Shown one piece after another: positions 1 to 6,602 of a stretch of DNA of 25,053 bases. The DNA is from Desulfuromonadales bacterium (GTDB lineage Bacteria; Desulfobacterota; Desulfuromonadia; Desulfuromonadales; BM103). Location of the stretch: assembly GCA_029859485.1 (NCBI GenBank), contig JAOUDB010000008.1:1-25053 (forward strand). Direction: 5' to 3'. Numbering within the stretch: position 1 is the first letter of the stretch; each line of letters opens with the position of its first letter. A program made the translations under genes and the position numbers. The notes beneath the pieces are model-generated. The model did not search any database. It was not told where the DNA came from and saw only the letters and a list, made by a program, of their open reading frames with translations.

Positions 1-84
1 AAAGCCGACCTCGGTGATCCTGTCGTTCAATATGCTTGTGCCAGTGGTTTCAAGGTCGATGAAGACGAGACGCTCAGGTATCAT
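1..84 (-). CDS. DnaQ-like 3'-5' exonuclease (DEDDh), N-terminal fragment
   Basis: Only the first 28 codons lie in the window; the gene continues leftwards out of it. Read on the minus strand from the ATG at 84-82, the protein has VFIDLETTG, the Exo I motif of the DnaQ/RNase T fold in which the Asp and Glu bind the catalytic metals. A conserved TSILNDRITEVGF stretch follows. Family members proofread for DNA polymerase III or trim DNA and RNA ends. No strong ribosome binding site is visible, and an in-frame TTG at 99-97 is an alternative start. Whether this is a stand-alone exonuclease, a PolIII epsilon subunit or a larger fusion cannot be told from the fragment. Confidence 0.8.
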   Translation of the reverse strand, partial: MIPERLVFIDLETTGTSILNDRITEVGF

Positions 85-411
85 GTAAGGCCGTTTTCGC
101 AAGAAAAGGTTGATGGAATGACAACATAATCAGGATAAGGGATTTATCTCCTGTCGGTCAACTTACCCTCCTGATTAATGATGGAAATCATCGATAAGGA
201 AGCTTGAGTGAATCTTTAGCCCAGCTTTTGATGTTAAGCTGGGGTTCGATAATTGCTTCCCTTAAGGAAGATTATGAACCGGACAGATGTTGTTCTACAA
301 ACCCGGACAGTTTACGTGTTAAAATATGAAAAGCTTTTAGGGTGTGTAGGATCGAGGTTGTGAAACACTGTTGATATTGGATAGCTACAAGAGACCCTGC
401 GGTAGGTGACC
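85..411. other. Intergenic region between exonuclease and first array gene
   Basis: This gap separates divergently read genes and should hold both promoters, but I see no convincing -35/-10 pair. Two small inverted repeats are present. CCCAGCTT (220-227) pairs with AAGCTGGG (236-243), and CTTCC (256-260) pairs with GGAAG (266-270). Neither is followed by a T-run, so I do not call them terminators. No plausible short gene was found. Confidence 0.4.
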
Positions 412-741
412 ATGATGGATTTGACAAAAGCTCAGCGGAAGCACCTTCGTACATTGTCCGAAAAAGCGTATGATCGGGAATTGTCTCAAGCGCTTGATGA
501 TTTGTTTGACAAATTTAAGGTGTGGCAGAAGGGGAATCTTTCCTCTTGGGATTTAAACCAAGAAATTCATGAGTTTCATAATGGCAGGTCTAGGGATCTA
601 TATAAATTCTACGTAATGAACTATGACCCAATATTCTGCGTTGCATATGCTTTGGCTAAAGAGATTGTCGACATTGAAGATGTTGAAAAAAATTGTCGTG
701 CAATACTTCAGCCCAAAATAGAATTTATAAAGAGCGAATGA
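412..741 (+). CDS. Hypothetical 109-aa protein, first gene of the array
   Basis: I do not recognise a named family. The protein is small, soluble and highly charged, with an N-terminal basic helix (MMDLTKAQRKHLRTL) and a largely helical composition; there is no signal peptide or membrane segment. It resembles short orphan proteins that occur singly in proteobacterial accessory regions. The frame is open from a GTG at 406, but AGGTGA at 404-409 is a good Shine-Dalgarno match that overlaps that GTG, so the ATG at 412 (or the next ATG at 415) is the better start. No partner gene is linked to it. The next 560 bp hold no gene and include a copy of the array repeat. Confidence 0.7.
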   Translation: MMDLTKAQRKHLRTLSEKAYDRELSQALDDLFDKFKVWQKGNLSSWDLNQEIHEFHNGRSRDLYKFYVMNYDPIFCVAYALAKEIVDIEDVEKNCRAILQPKIEFIKSE

Positions 742-991
742 TCGTGATATGGCCTTGGATCTTTTGGACAGGTGTGTCAGCGGTACGCCTCTGAAACAGC
801 AAAGCTGGTGTGTCAGGACCGATGTTTTGGCACATTGGCAGCAAATTCTCCAATCCAGAATTAGTTGTCATAGACCTGTGTCAACACCATGGTGAATGAG
901 AGATTTTCTCCCAACTGTCTTAATAGTTGTTCCAGCAGCGATTCCCTAAATCATCTTAGGACTTCTTGGACACCTTTCTTTTCTTAAAAGT
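742..991. other. Gene-free stretch before repeat copy 1
   Basis: No supported gene is present. A short open frame (749-892) has no ribosome binding site and no recognisable protein. GGTGTGTCAG occurs twice, about 35 bp apart (771-780 and 805-814). The stretch may be decayed coding sequence, but I cannot name a parent gene. Confidence 0.3.
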
Positions 992-1160
992 CACGACTTA
1001 TGAGAAGAAAACCGGCTTATTATTGATAGAGACATAAAAGAAGACAAAATGATGGCCACCTGGATCAGTTCCGAGTGGTCTTTTATTGTTTTTCAGGGTC
1101 TCTGAAGATTTTGCGTTTCTACGAATCAAGTCCACTCAAAACAAAGTGAGATGATTTACG
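992..1160 (+). repeat. Array repeat copy 1 (modules A and B)
   Basis: Module A (about 992-1084) has GAGAAGAAAACCGG, then TTATTGATAGAGACAT, then GATGGCCACC paired with GAGTGGTC to give a weak hairpin before TTTTATT. Module B (about 1085-1160) has TTTTTCAGGGT and a CCACTC-AAAACAAAGT-GAG hairpin core. The module-A text closely matches the copies at 6189-6290 and 9281-9373. This B module is the most diverged of the set. Confidence 0.75.
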
Positions 1161-1303
1161 AGAAAGCACACATTTGATTTCAACTCCCAAACGATGTAAA
1201 TTAGCCGTGACTTATTTGTATGGGCTTCTGAGAATGGTAAGGGGTTTAAAGAGGGAAATGCTTTATCATTTGCTTGACCAAGTAATGGCTTAAAATTTAA
1301 CCG

Positions 1304-1768
1304 ATGGGTTCACCGATGAAGAACGAAATTTACTTTGACGATGATCGAAAAATTATATGTTGCTCTTTAGAGGGCGAGCTAGATATTGATAAATCAATTG
1401 TTTTATCGAAAGATCTTCGCAAGAAGGCATCAGAATTAGGCTTTAATGTGTTTTATGATGCACGGAAGCTTTATGTAAATTACAAAACCTTGCCTGATGA
1501 TTTTACAACTAAGCTCTCTACGCTTATTGAAAAGCTCTCCAATCTTCTTGAAATTCCTAGCCAACGTATCGTTAGGGTCGCTATCCTTTATGAGATGGGC
1601 AAATATGATGAGTACTGGAGGTTCTACGAGGCTGTAGCTTTTAACAGGGGGCTGACAGTCAAGATTTTTACAAACAAGGAAGAGTCAATAAAGTGGTTGT
1701 CTGATTCGACGTTCATAAACCACCACTGTCGAGACAAAAACGGGCGTGTTATTGATAAAGACATTTGA
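1304..1768 (+). CDS. SpoIIAA/STAS-like protein
   Basis: A 154-aa soluble protein. It opens with a beta-strand pattern (EIYFDDDRKIICCSLEGEL) and has VFYDARKLYVNY mid-protein and a late VKIFTNKEESIKWL strand-helix. This layout is typical of the SpoIIAA-like/STAS fold family common in Geobacter relatives. Such proteins are thought to be small regulatory or lipid-binding modules; the role here is unknown. Starts at 1304 or 1316 are both possible because neither has a clear Shine-Dalgarno. The C-terminal residues DKNGRVIDKDI and the TGA stop are encoded by the beginning of array repeat copy 2, so the native C-terminus may have been replaced by repeat sequence. No promoter or riboswitch is evident upstream. 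Confidence 0.7.
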   Translation: MGSPMKNEIYFDDDRKIICCSLEGELDIDKSIVLSKDLRKKASELGFNVFYDARKLYVNYKTLPDDFTTKLSTLIEKLSNLLEIPSQRIVRVAILYEMGKYDEYWRFYEAVAFNRGLTVKIFTNKEESIKWLSDSTFINHHCRDKNGRVIDKDI

Positions 1769-1920
1769 GAGACTCTTTAATCCAATCGAAAATGGCCACC
1801 TGGAAACGGGTGGCCATTCTTATTTATCAGGGTTTCTGTAAACACCTCAAACACGCCTCTTCTTATCATCATAATAATGCGAGAGGACTTTTAGTAAATA
1901 TCACCTCTTTACCGCTGAAC
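1730..1920 (+). repeat. Array repeat copy 2 (modules A and B)
   Basis: Module A starts inside the 3' end of the preceding gene (GAGACAAAAACGGG, then TTATTGATAAAGACATTTGAGA). It contains a perfect 9-bp hairpin, ATGGCCACC (1792-1800) with GGTGGCCAT (1809-1817). Module B (1818-1920) has TATTTATCAGGGTTT, AATAATGCGAGAGGA and TTTTAGTAAATATCACC. The last part is nearly identical to the B modules at 3218-3320 and 6291-6380. Confidence 0.8.
1792..1824 (+). terminator. Hairpin terminator after the SpoIIAA-like gene
   Basis: A perfect 9-bp stem (ATGGCCACC/GGTGGCCAT) with an 8-nt loop is followed by TCTTATTT. The U-tract is modest. The element sits 24 bp past the stop codon at 1768 and belongs to array repeat module A. 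Confidence 0.65.
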
Positions 1921-1989
1921 TCTAAATCTCCAACAAATCCAGATAGACCTTTCTACAATTACCGGTGAACCGCTGATAAAGCCCACTGT

Positions 1990-2967
1990 TTAAAGCCTGC
2001 TCTGGTTCACCTGGAAAAAGAGGATTGCCGCCGGGTGTGGATGAAGATAACTGCTATTTAAGGTCTCAACGTCCGTCTTTCTTCCTAAGAACGAGGGGTG
2101 TGCAGATTGCAGCCGCTTCTTAGCAGAAATGATTGCGTCAAGGACAAGATCAACAGTCACATCATCGATGTCAGCAGAAGTGACAAGTAAGGTCTCCAAC
2201 GAAAGGGTCTCTATGTCGGCAGCAAGGTCAGTATAGGTCCCGGCAGGCAAAACTTGGGAAGTGAAGTACGAAATTGAATCAATCAACATGCTGACATTGG
2301 CCCCATTGATTCCGACGATATCAATTTGGTCACTAGCTAGGCCACGGTCAAGCCTTACATCGGGATGCATTCCGACATGAAGCATACCCTGAACAGAACC
2401 GTTATGCAGAGCGATAAAGTCCTGTGAATTAACTGAAGGCAGGCTCTGGTACAGGCTGAAACTGTCTTGTTTCCAACCTTCTAAAGCCATGAGTTCTTTA
2501 AAAATTAGACTCTGGAGGCTGAAGGGCGCCCCACTGTTCACCCTTTTGCCGGACAGGTCGCTTAACTTAGAGATCTTCGCATCACTGCGCACGATTAACG
2601 ATATTGGAACACGATACAACGGCATCAGCAAACGCAGTTGATCATAATTGAGGGAAACAAATCGGAACAGACCTGCATTATGGAAGGCATCATAGATGAT
2701 CTTTGAGTTGACCAGAGCCATGTCGAGTGATCCTGCCTGAACATTTGTCAGATTGTCAGTATAGTTATCTGAAGGTACCGGCCGACAACTGACCTCTTGA
2801 TCAAACCTGACAATGGAACGACAAACGTTTTTTCCAGCAAAATAAGAAAAGGAACCCACCTCACCGGTGCCTATAAGTAACTCGTAGGCATATCCGGAGG
2901 AGGGAGAGAGGCTTGAAAAGATAAACATAAACAAAATAAGTATGATGAGACCGGATTCTTTTTGCAT
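1990..2967 (-). CDS. TAXI-family TRAP transporter solute receptor
   Basis: A 325-aa periplasmic binding protein. It has a hydrophobic N-terminal signal (about residues 7-27, ending SSGYA). It then has the TAXI-type opening LLIGTGEVGSFSYFAG, a PVPSDNYTDNLTNVQAGSLDMALV stretch, LRLLMPLYRVPISLIV, and LSDLSGKRVNSGAPFS. These receptors deliver small organic acids such as dicarboxylates or glutamate-like ligands to TRAP permeases. The ligand cannot be read from sequence. No DctQM membrane subunit gene is adjacent, so it is an orphan receptor here, either serving a permease elsewhere or acting as a sensor component. GGGGGAG lies just before the ATG and supports the start. Array repeats lie on both sides although this gene runs against their orientation. 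Confidence 0.85.
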   Translation of the reverse strand: MQKESGLIILILFMFIFSSLSPSSGYAYELLIGTGEVGSFSYFAGKNVCRSIVRFDQEVSCRPVPSDNYTDNLTNVQAGSLDMALVNSKIIYDAFHNAGLFRFVSLNYDQLRLLMPLYRVPISLIVRSDAKISKLSDLSGKRVNSGAPFSLQSLIFKELMALEGWKQDSFSLYQSLPSVNSQDFIALHNGSVQGMLHVGMHPDVRLDRGLASDQIDIVGINGANVSMLIDSISYFTSQVLPAGTYTDLAADIETLSLETLLVTSADIDDVTVDLVLDAIISAKKRLQSAHPSFLGRKTDVETLNSSYLHPHPAAILFFQVNQSRL

Positions 2968-3174
2968 GCACTCCCCCTTTATTAATCTTTTCTTCCCCTG
3001 ATTTCGGACTTAATAGACTTCATAACCTGCGACTTTATGTGTATTCCTTAACTCTACAACAATTACGCAACATATGAAGTATGAGGGATCACTTTTAAAA
3101 TGGTAACTTGCCGTCATATATCAAGACATTAGAGTCGATTTGCCTTCTTTTCGTGGATAGGCCCGAAAAAAAAC

Positions 3175-3320
3175 GGCACAGAGATTTAGCCCAACCACTA
3201 CCCCTCAGGTGGGTTGTTTTTTTATTTGTCAGGGTTTGCAGTAATTCTGCTTTTCTGACCAATATTCCAATCCAAAAACAATGCGAGACGACTTTTAGTA
3301 AATATCTCCTCTTTACCGCT
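3175..3320 (+). repeat. Array repeat copy 3 (diverged A, good B)
   Basis: Module A is diverged: only its terminator-like hairpin is conserved, with a different sequence (CAACCAC/GTGGGTTG). Module B (3218-3320) is well conserved: TTATTTGTCAGGGTTTGCAG, TTCTGACCAAT, AACAATGCGAGACGA, then TTTTAGTAAATATCTCC. The copy lies between two minus-strand genes, yet it points to the + strand. Confidence 0.75.
3191..3225 (+). terminator. Orphan + strand intrinsic terminator
   Basis: CCAACCAC (3191-3198) pairs with GTGGGTTG (3209-3216) with one bulge, and an uninterrupted T7 follows. It is a good rho-independent terminator for + strand transcription. However, no + strand gene lies between here and the SpoIIAA-like gene, so whatever it terminated is missing or non-coding. 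Confidence 0.7.
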
Positions 3321-3423
3321 GAACGCTATATATCCCTTAAACCCATTTTAAATATCTGGGTTTCTGGAAAATTACCTCTGGTTACAAATAATCAGGTAAA
3401 GTAACATCCTAGAAGAAACGCAA

Positions 3424-3464
3424 GACGGCCCAACCAGTTCCTGGTGAGCCGTCATTTTTTTATT
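3424..3464 (+). terminator. Strong hairpin with T-run, possibly bidirectional
   Basis: GACGGC (3424-3429) pairs with GCCGTC (3448-3453), with an inner CCAG/CTGG stem, followed by ATTTTTTTATTT on the + strand. On the minus strand it follows the P460-like gene's stop codon at 3482 and is trailed by TTGCGTTTCTTCT, so it may also end that transcript. No + strand gene precedes it. Confidence 0.65.
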
Positions 3465-3481
3465 TACTTGCGCCCTAAAAT

Positions 3482-3982
3482 TCAAGGCATTGTAGATGTA
3501 TGGGTAAACACGTAGTCACTTTCTTTCACCGGTGTGTGGCAACCAAAGCATTCAAAGACAAAAGATTCATTCTGTCCATATGGCTTCAACTCCATCCCTT
3601 TCCAGCGAGCAAATCCCCATCCTCCAGTGCTCGGATATTTTTTTGAATCTTTTTCCATGAATTCGACATGAACAAACTCTCCAGGAACGACGGCTTTTTC
3701 CCAACTTAGCATAGTGGCTTCTTTCCAGACCATTTTCCCCAATATGGCACCGTCAGGCCAGGGATTGATATTGTTCGACCTCACAGCCTCAATTGCCTTG
3801 TCATTGCCGACAATGACACGAAGCGTGCTATTGTCCAAACGATGTGAGGTGCTAACGAGTCGCCAATCTTTGTAATTTTTGGGAAATTCAATGCCATTTG
3901 GGGATGGTGGAACGATTTCCGATGCCTGGGCTGCACTCAAAAAAGAAGCGGCTAGGAACAAGAAAATCATTAAGTTCTTCAT
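3482..3982 (-). CDS. Cytochrome P460-like periplasmic protein
   Basis: A 166-aa protein with a clear Sec signal (MKNLMIFLFLAASFLSAAQA, cleavage near residue 20). The P460-family core has WRLVSTSHRLDN (40-51), LRVIVGNDKA, NPWPDGAILGKMVWKE (73-88) and a single c-type haem motif CFGCH (145-149). P460-type cytochromes in other bacteria oxidise hydroxylamine or bind NO through a haem-lysine cross-link. A lysine (K83) lies in the conserved GKMVWKE segment, but I cannot tell whether the cross-link forms. GGAGGTTAGCAT before the ATG is an excellent ribosome binding site. The gene stands alone between array repeats and has its own promoter and candidate operator upstream. Confidence 0.85.
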   Translation of the reverse strand: MKNLMIFLFLAASFLSAAQASEIVPPSPNGIEFPKNYKDWRLVSTSHRLDNSTLRVIVGNDKAIEAVRSNNINPWPDGAILGKMVWKEATMLSWEKAVVPGEFVHVEFMEKDSKKYPSTGGWGFARWKGMELKPYGQNESFVFECFGCHTPVKESDYVFTHTSTMP

Positions 3983-4007
3983 ATGCTAACCTCCATGTTT
4001 TGGGGAT

Positions 4008-4045
4008 GGTTAATTAACCTATATCGTATTCTTTTGAAGAGTCAA
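4008..4045 (-). promoter_or_regulatory. Promoter and palindromic operator of the P460-like gene
   Basis: On the minus strand, TTGACT (4045-4040) is separated by 16 bp from TATAGG (4023-4018). The perfect 12-bp palindrome GGTTAATTAACC (4008-4019) overlaps the end of the -10 box and the expected transcription start. It lies 26 bp before the start codon, a typical repressor position. The cognate regulator is not in the window. Confidence 0.5.
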
Positions 4046-4073
4046 AAGGGGCCCAAAAAGTCCTCCTAAATTA

Positions 4074-4137
4074 AAGGGGCAGTAAGAATTTCGCATTTCA
4101 GCCAATCTCAGCTCCTCAAAACGATCTAGGAGGAGAA
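4074..4137 (+). repeat. Array repeat copy 4 (module B only)
   Basis: GGGGCAGTAAGAATTTCGCATTTC and GCCAATCTCAG lead into a perfect CTCCTC / GAGGAG stem around AAAACGATCTAG. The copy lies immediately upstream of the promoter of the first riboswitch. No module A precedes it, consistent with the gene on its left being in the minus orientation. Confidence 0.75.
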
Positions 4138-4147
4138 ACAAGATATC

Positions 4148-4175
4148 TTGACAGACTTACTTTTAGAGCTAACGT
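4148..4175 (+). promoter_or_regulatory. Promoter of riboswitch 1
   Basis: Consensus TTGACA (4148-4153), a 16-bp spacer, then TAACGT (4170-4175). The aptamer begins about 22 bp after the -10 box. Riboswitches 2 and 3 repeat the same arrangement. Confidence 0.6.
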
Positions 4176-4195
4176 AAAGAACAAAGCTAAACTAT

Positions 4196-4326
4196 TTCCC
4201 GACAAAGCCAACCTTCTCGCAAGAGTGGGACGGAAAGTGGCGGATCTTTACCCCTCAAAAACGACACGAAGATGGCCGAACTGCCGAAGGATTTAAGCCC
4301 TTATGGTGGAGTCGGCCTTTTTATTT
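4196..4326 (+). ncRNA. GEMM-I riboswitch 1 (cGAMP-type) with terminator
   Basis: The GEMM-I layout is clear. GACAAAGCCAACC is followed by a stem capped by the GNRA loop GCAA (CTCGCAAGAG), then GGGACGGAAAG, and a third stem whose strands are GGCGGATCTT and AAGATGGCCGAACTGCC. The residue aligned to G20 of the V. cholerae Vc2 aptamer is A, the change that marks c-AMP-GMP-selective GEMM-Ib riboswitches of Geobacter. Terminator arm GGCCGAACT (4274-4282) reuses the third stem's 3' strand, pairs with AGTCGGCC (4310-4317), and is followed by T5ATTT. Ligand binding should block the terminator, so this is inferred to be an ON switch for the GYD gene. Confidence 0.88.
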
Positions 4327-4453
4327 ATGACCTTCTGCCATATGCAGAAGGAGGTGATATCAAAAGCAGAGTTACAAACATGGGAGTGCCTAGAACACTG
4401 GTGGCGATTCATAGCAACTACCAGAGCGCAGCTATTACTGAAGGAGGAAGACT

Positions 4454-4753
4454 ATGGCAACATTTGTTACACTTATAAACTTCACCGATCAGGGGATTCG
4501 GAACATAAAGGATTCTCCAAAGCGTTTTGAATCATTTAAGTCGTTGGTGGAAGCTCAGGGTGGTACGGTCAAGAGTGTTTATTATACTCAGGGTAATTAC
4601 GACATGGTGGTTATCGTGGAAGGTGACGAGGAAGCTGCAATGACTGCGAATCTGACGGTTGGTTCGCTCGGCAACGTGCGCACTCAGACATTGCGTGGTT
4701 TCTCCGTGGATGAGATGAAGAGTTTTATTAGTAACATGCCTATATCATTATGA
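4454..4753 (+). CDS. GYD domain protein under riboswitch control
   Basis: A 99-aa protein covering one GYD domain (PF08734-type). It starts FVTLINFTDQGIRNIKDSP, has the name-giving G-N-Y-D (TQGNYDMVVIVEG, about residues 45-57), and ends with a LRGFSVDEM strand. GYD proteins adopt a ferredoxin-like dimeric alpha-beta fold and have no settled biochemical function. AAGGAGG lies 7 bp before the ATG. Transcription should come from the promoter at 4148-4175 through riboswitch 1, so the protein is probably made when cGAMP is high. The gene is monocistronic, since repeat copy 5 with a terminator follows directly. Confidence 0.9.
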   Translation: MATFVTLINFTDQGIRNIKDSPKRFESFKSLVEAQGGTVKSVYYTQGNYDMVVIVEGDEEAAMTANLTVGSLGNVRTQTLRGFSVDEMKSFISNMPISL

Positions 4754-4757
4754 TTTC

Positions 4758-4920
4758 TTAGACGAAAGCTGACTTCTTTTTGACAGAGATATTTAAGACG
4801 ACAAAATGATGGCCACCCGGAGTTGATCCAGGTGGCCTTTCCTATTTATCAGGGTTTTTAGTAAATCTGCATTTCTGTCAATTTCACACCGTCATAACAA
4901 TGTAAGAGGATTAATAAGAC
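4758..4920 (+). repeat. Array repeat copy 5 (modules A and B)
   Basis: Module A (4758-4840) has AGACGAAAGCTGACTTCT, TTGACAGAGATATTTAAGACGACAAAATGATGGCCACC, and GGTGGCC. Module B (4841-4920) has CTATTTATCAGGGTTTTTAG, TCTGCATTTCTG and ATAACAATGTAAGAGGATTAATA. Here the first small stem carries an unpaired position (AGACG against CTTCT), intermediate between copies 7 and 10. Confidence 0.8.
4811..4841 (+). terminator. Terminator after the GYD gene
   Basis: GGCCACC (4811-4817) pairs with GGTGGCC (4831-4837), with an inner GGA/TCC extension and a TTTCC tail. It is part of module A. Confidence 0.65.
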
Positions 4921-4993
4921 ATAGAATGTTCCAAAGATTTTCTGCCGTTATTAGGTTAATAATTGTCAGATTGTTGTAAATAATTAGAATCGG

Positions 4994-5021
4994 TTGACAA
5001 ACCTAACTTCAGGAATAAGGT
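4994..5021 (+). promoter_or_regulatory. Promoter of riboswitch 2
   Basis: TTGACA (4994-4999), a 16-bp spacer, then TAAGGT (5016-5021), about 20 bp before the aptamer. Same layout as riboswitches 1 and 3. Confidence 0.55.
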
Positions 5022-5039
5022 GAACTAACACAGGTAAAA

Positions 5040-5161
5040 AATCCCAGACAAAGCCAACCTTCTCGTGAGAGAGGGACGGAAAGCTACGGATCTTTAATCT
5101 ACAAACATCACAAAGATGGCCGAGCTGCCGAAGGTAATAACCTAACTTGCTTGGCCTTTTT
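5040..5161 (+). ncRNA. GEMM-I riboswitch 2 (cGAMP-type) with terminator
   Basis: GACAAAGCCAACC is followed by TTCTCGTGAGAGAGG with a GNRA loop (GUGA), then GGGACGGAAAG, and a third stem with CTACGGATCTT against AAGATGGCCGAGCTGCC. The Vc2 G20 position is again A. Terminator arm GGCCGAGC (5118-5125) pairs over 8 bp with GCTTGGCC (5149-5156), including one G-U pair, and T5 follows. The overlap of arm and aptamer implies an ON switch. The regulated gene starts at 5320. Confidence 0.88.
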
Positions 5162-5319
5162 GCTACATGAGGCGCCTTAAAAGGATATTAATAAAGGTTG
5201 ATGATGTTCTGCCAAGTAATGAGAAATTTGTGGCTACTGCATTAACGGGAAGAGCACACATTTTATTAGGCGGCTTTATTATTTTAAAAACAGAAAACGT
5301 CCGAGAAAGGAGGTTTACC

Positions 5320-5547
5320 ATGTTCATCGAAGTAGAACTGTACGATGGTGACCTATCCATCGTCTCACCAGAAGGATTGGACAGACTTCTCGAACACAAC
5401 CTCGCGAGTCGATTTAGACGTACTGCAGGGTGGGCTGTCGTTGGCACTGATTCGGTCCGCTCAACTGTCCAGCGATTAGAAGACTATGAAGGATGCGAGC
5501 GCCGTCATGTTGAGAAACAAAATCGTATAATTTATTCAAGATCATGA
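5320..5547 (+). CDS. 75-aa orphan protein under riboswitch control
   Basis: The frame is open from 5167, but AAGGAGG at 5307-5313, 6 bp before the ATG at 5320, marks the true start. It gives a 75-aa protein beginning MFIEVELYDGDLSIVSPEG. The N-terminal part looks like beta-strands; a basic middle (ASRFRRTAGW) and a C-terminal charged tail follow. There is no signal peptide, cysteine motif or recognised domain. I do not know the function. The 160-bp leader between the riboswitch terminator and the gene shows no other reading frame with a ribosome binding site. Repeat copy 6 follows at once, so the gene is a single-gene unit. Confidence 0.75.
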   Translation: MFIEVELYDGDLSIVSPEGLDRLLEHNLASRFRRTAGWAVVGTDSVRSTVQRLEDYEGCERRHVEKQNRIIYSRS

Positions 5548-5560
5548 AAATTTAAATCTA

Positions 5561-5662
5561 AGTCACGAATTGAGAGAAGAAAAATGGCTTCTTGTTGATA
5601 GAGACATTTAAGACGACAAAATTATGGCCACCAGGGTTTCGATCCTTGGTGGCTGTTTTTAT
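5561..5662 (+). repeat. Array repeat copy 6 (module A)
   Basis: AGAAGAAAAATGGCTTCT, then TTGATAGAGACATTTAAGACGACAAAATTATGGCCACC and a strong hairpin. A recognisable module B is missing after it: only TTTTATTTTGTCAAAG resembles its start, so the 5663-5815 segment appears degenerate. Confidence 0.8.
5627..5662 (+). terminator. Terminator after the 75-aa gene
   Basis: GCCACCAGG (5627-5635) pairs with CCTTGGTGGC (5644-5653) with one bulge and is followed by TGTTTTTATTTT. This is one of the most convincing terminators in the window. Confidence 0.75.
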
Positions 5663-5815
5663 TTTGTCAAAGTGTAACTGCCCTCACGTTCTTAGTGCGT
5701 CATTCTTAAATTTGATCAGTGCTCTGAGTGAACATGAAACAAGTCCAATAAGTGATAAGATGAGTAGTAGACAGGTAAACATCTAAAATAAAAAACAAAA
5801 TAAAGGGATTCCAAC

Positions 5816-6190
5816 ATGACAGAATTCACCCAAAAAAGTATGGCGTTTCTAGGTGTAAAGGCTGTTGCTCTGCCCGTAATTGACGTAGCAAGAGCAGAAA
5901 ACTTTTACGGCAAGGTGCTCGGCCTGCCTGCCGCCAAACACCCTGGAGAACCCTACGGATACCTTCTCGGAGAGACGATCTTATTGCTCAAGCAGGATTG
6001 GTATGCCGAGCCGAGTTCGGAGCCTAGTCCACGGATTACCTTACAAGTGGATGATGCCCGCAGTCTTGTAAAGACGCTCAAAGAGCGCGGTGTAACAATT
6101 TCCGATGATGTGGAACCAACCAAAACTGGATTTGTCGGAAGTTTCCTGGACAGTGAAGGTAACAAGCTTTGGTTTTGTTCCTATAACTAA
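5816..6190 (+). CDS. VOC family (glyoxalase/bleomycin-resistance fold) protein
   Basis: A 124-aa single-chain VOC module. It has an opening strand and helix AVALPVIDVARAENFYGKVLGL, a central ILLLKQD strand, RITLQVDDARSLVKTLKERGV, and the closing FLDSEGNKLWF typical of the family. VOC proteins bind a divalent metal and act as isomerases, dioxygenases or drug-binding proteins; the substrate here is unknown. AAGGGA at 5803-5808 supports the start. There is no riboswitch. The TAA stop is immediately followed by array repeat copy 7, whose first bases CGACTTCTGAGAAG begin right after the stop. Confidence 0.85.
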   Translation: MTEFTQKSMAFLGVKAVALPVIDVARAENFYGKVLGLPAAKHPGEPYGYLLGETILLLKQDWYAEPSSEPSPRITLQVDDARSLVKTLKERGVTISDDVEPTKTGFVGSFLDSEGNKLWFCSYN

Positions 6191-6597
6191 CGACTTCTGA
6201 GAAGAAAACCGGCTTCTTATTGATAGAGACATTTAGGAAGCACTTTAATACATGAAACGATGGCCACCAGGATCAATTCCGAGTGGTCATGTACTATTTA
6301 TCAGGGTTTGCAATAATTCCACATTTCTGACCAATTTCCCCCTCCAAAACAATGCGAGAGGAATTTTAGTAAATATCTCCCACAAATCCATTCTTAAATA
6401 TCAGGGGGAGTAAGAATTTCTCAGTTTTTACCAATCAACGAAGCAGAAATCTATGCAGGAGGAATTACAGTAATCCTGCCATCTCATCAAACGTCAATCA
6501 CTTCACGGCCAATTTCAGTCTTATAAGTCAGGGTCAGTAAGAATTTCACATTTCCGCCAATCTGAGCGCCTCGAGACAATGTAGGAGGATTAATAGG
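6189..6597 (+). repeat. Array repeat copy 7 (module A plus three tandem B modules)
   Basis: Module A (6189-6290) is close to consensus: AGAAGAAAACCGGCTTCT, then TATTGATAGAGACATTTAGGAAG, then GATGGCCACC...GAGTGGTCAT. Three B-like modules follow in tandem. The first (6291-6380) has TATCAGGGTTTGCAATAATT, CCTCCAAAACAATGCGAGAGGA and TTTTAGTAAATATCTCC. The second (6391-6475) has TATCAGGGGGAGTAAGAATTT and is more diverged. The third (6520-6597) has GTCAGGGTCAGTAAGAATTTC, GCCTCGAGACAATGTAGGAGGATTAATA and leads into the riboswitch 3 promoter. Confidence 0.8.
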
Positions 6598-6602
6598 ATT
6601 AT

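Noticed and set aside
749..892. Possible 47-codon gene after the first array gene
   Set aside because: No ribosome binding site, no family resemblance, and no conserved context.
1765..1968. 67-aa open frame on +
   Set aside because: It is a translation of array repeat copy 2, including the terminator hairpin.
3108..3404. 98-aa open frame on +
   Set aside because: It lies entirely across array repeat copy 3 and its terminator, has no ribosome binding site, and its protein resembles nothing.
4272..4530. Open frames on + of 68 and 75 aa
   Set aside because: They run through the riboswitch 1 terminator and into the GYD gene in other frames; the well-supported GYD start explains the region.
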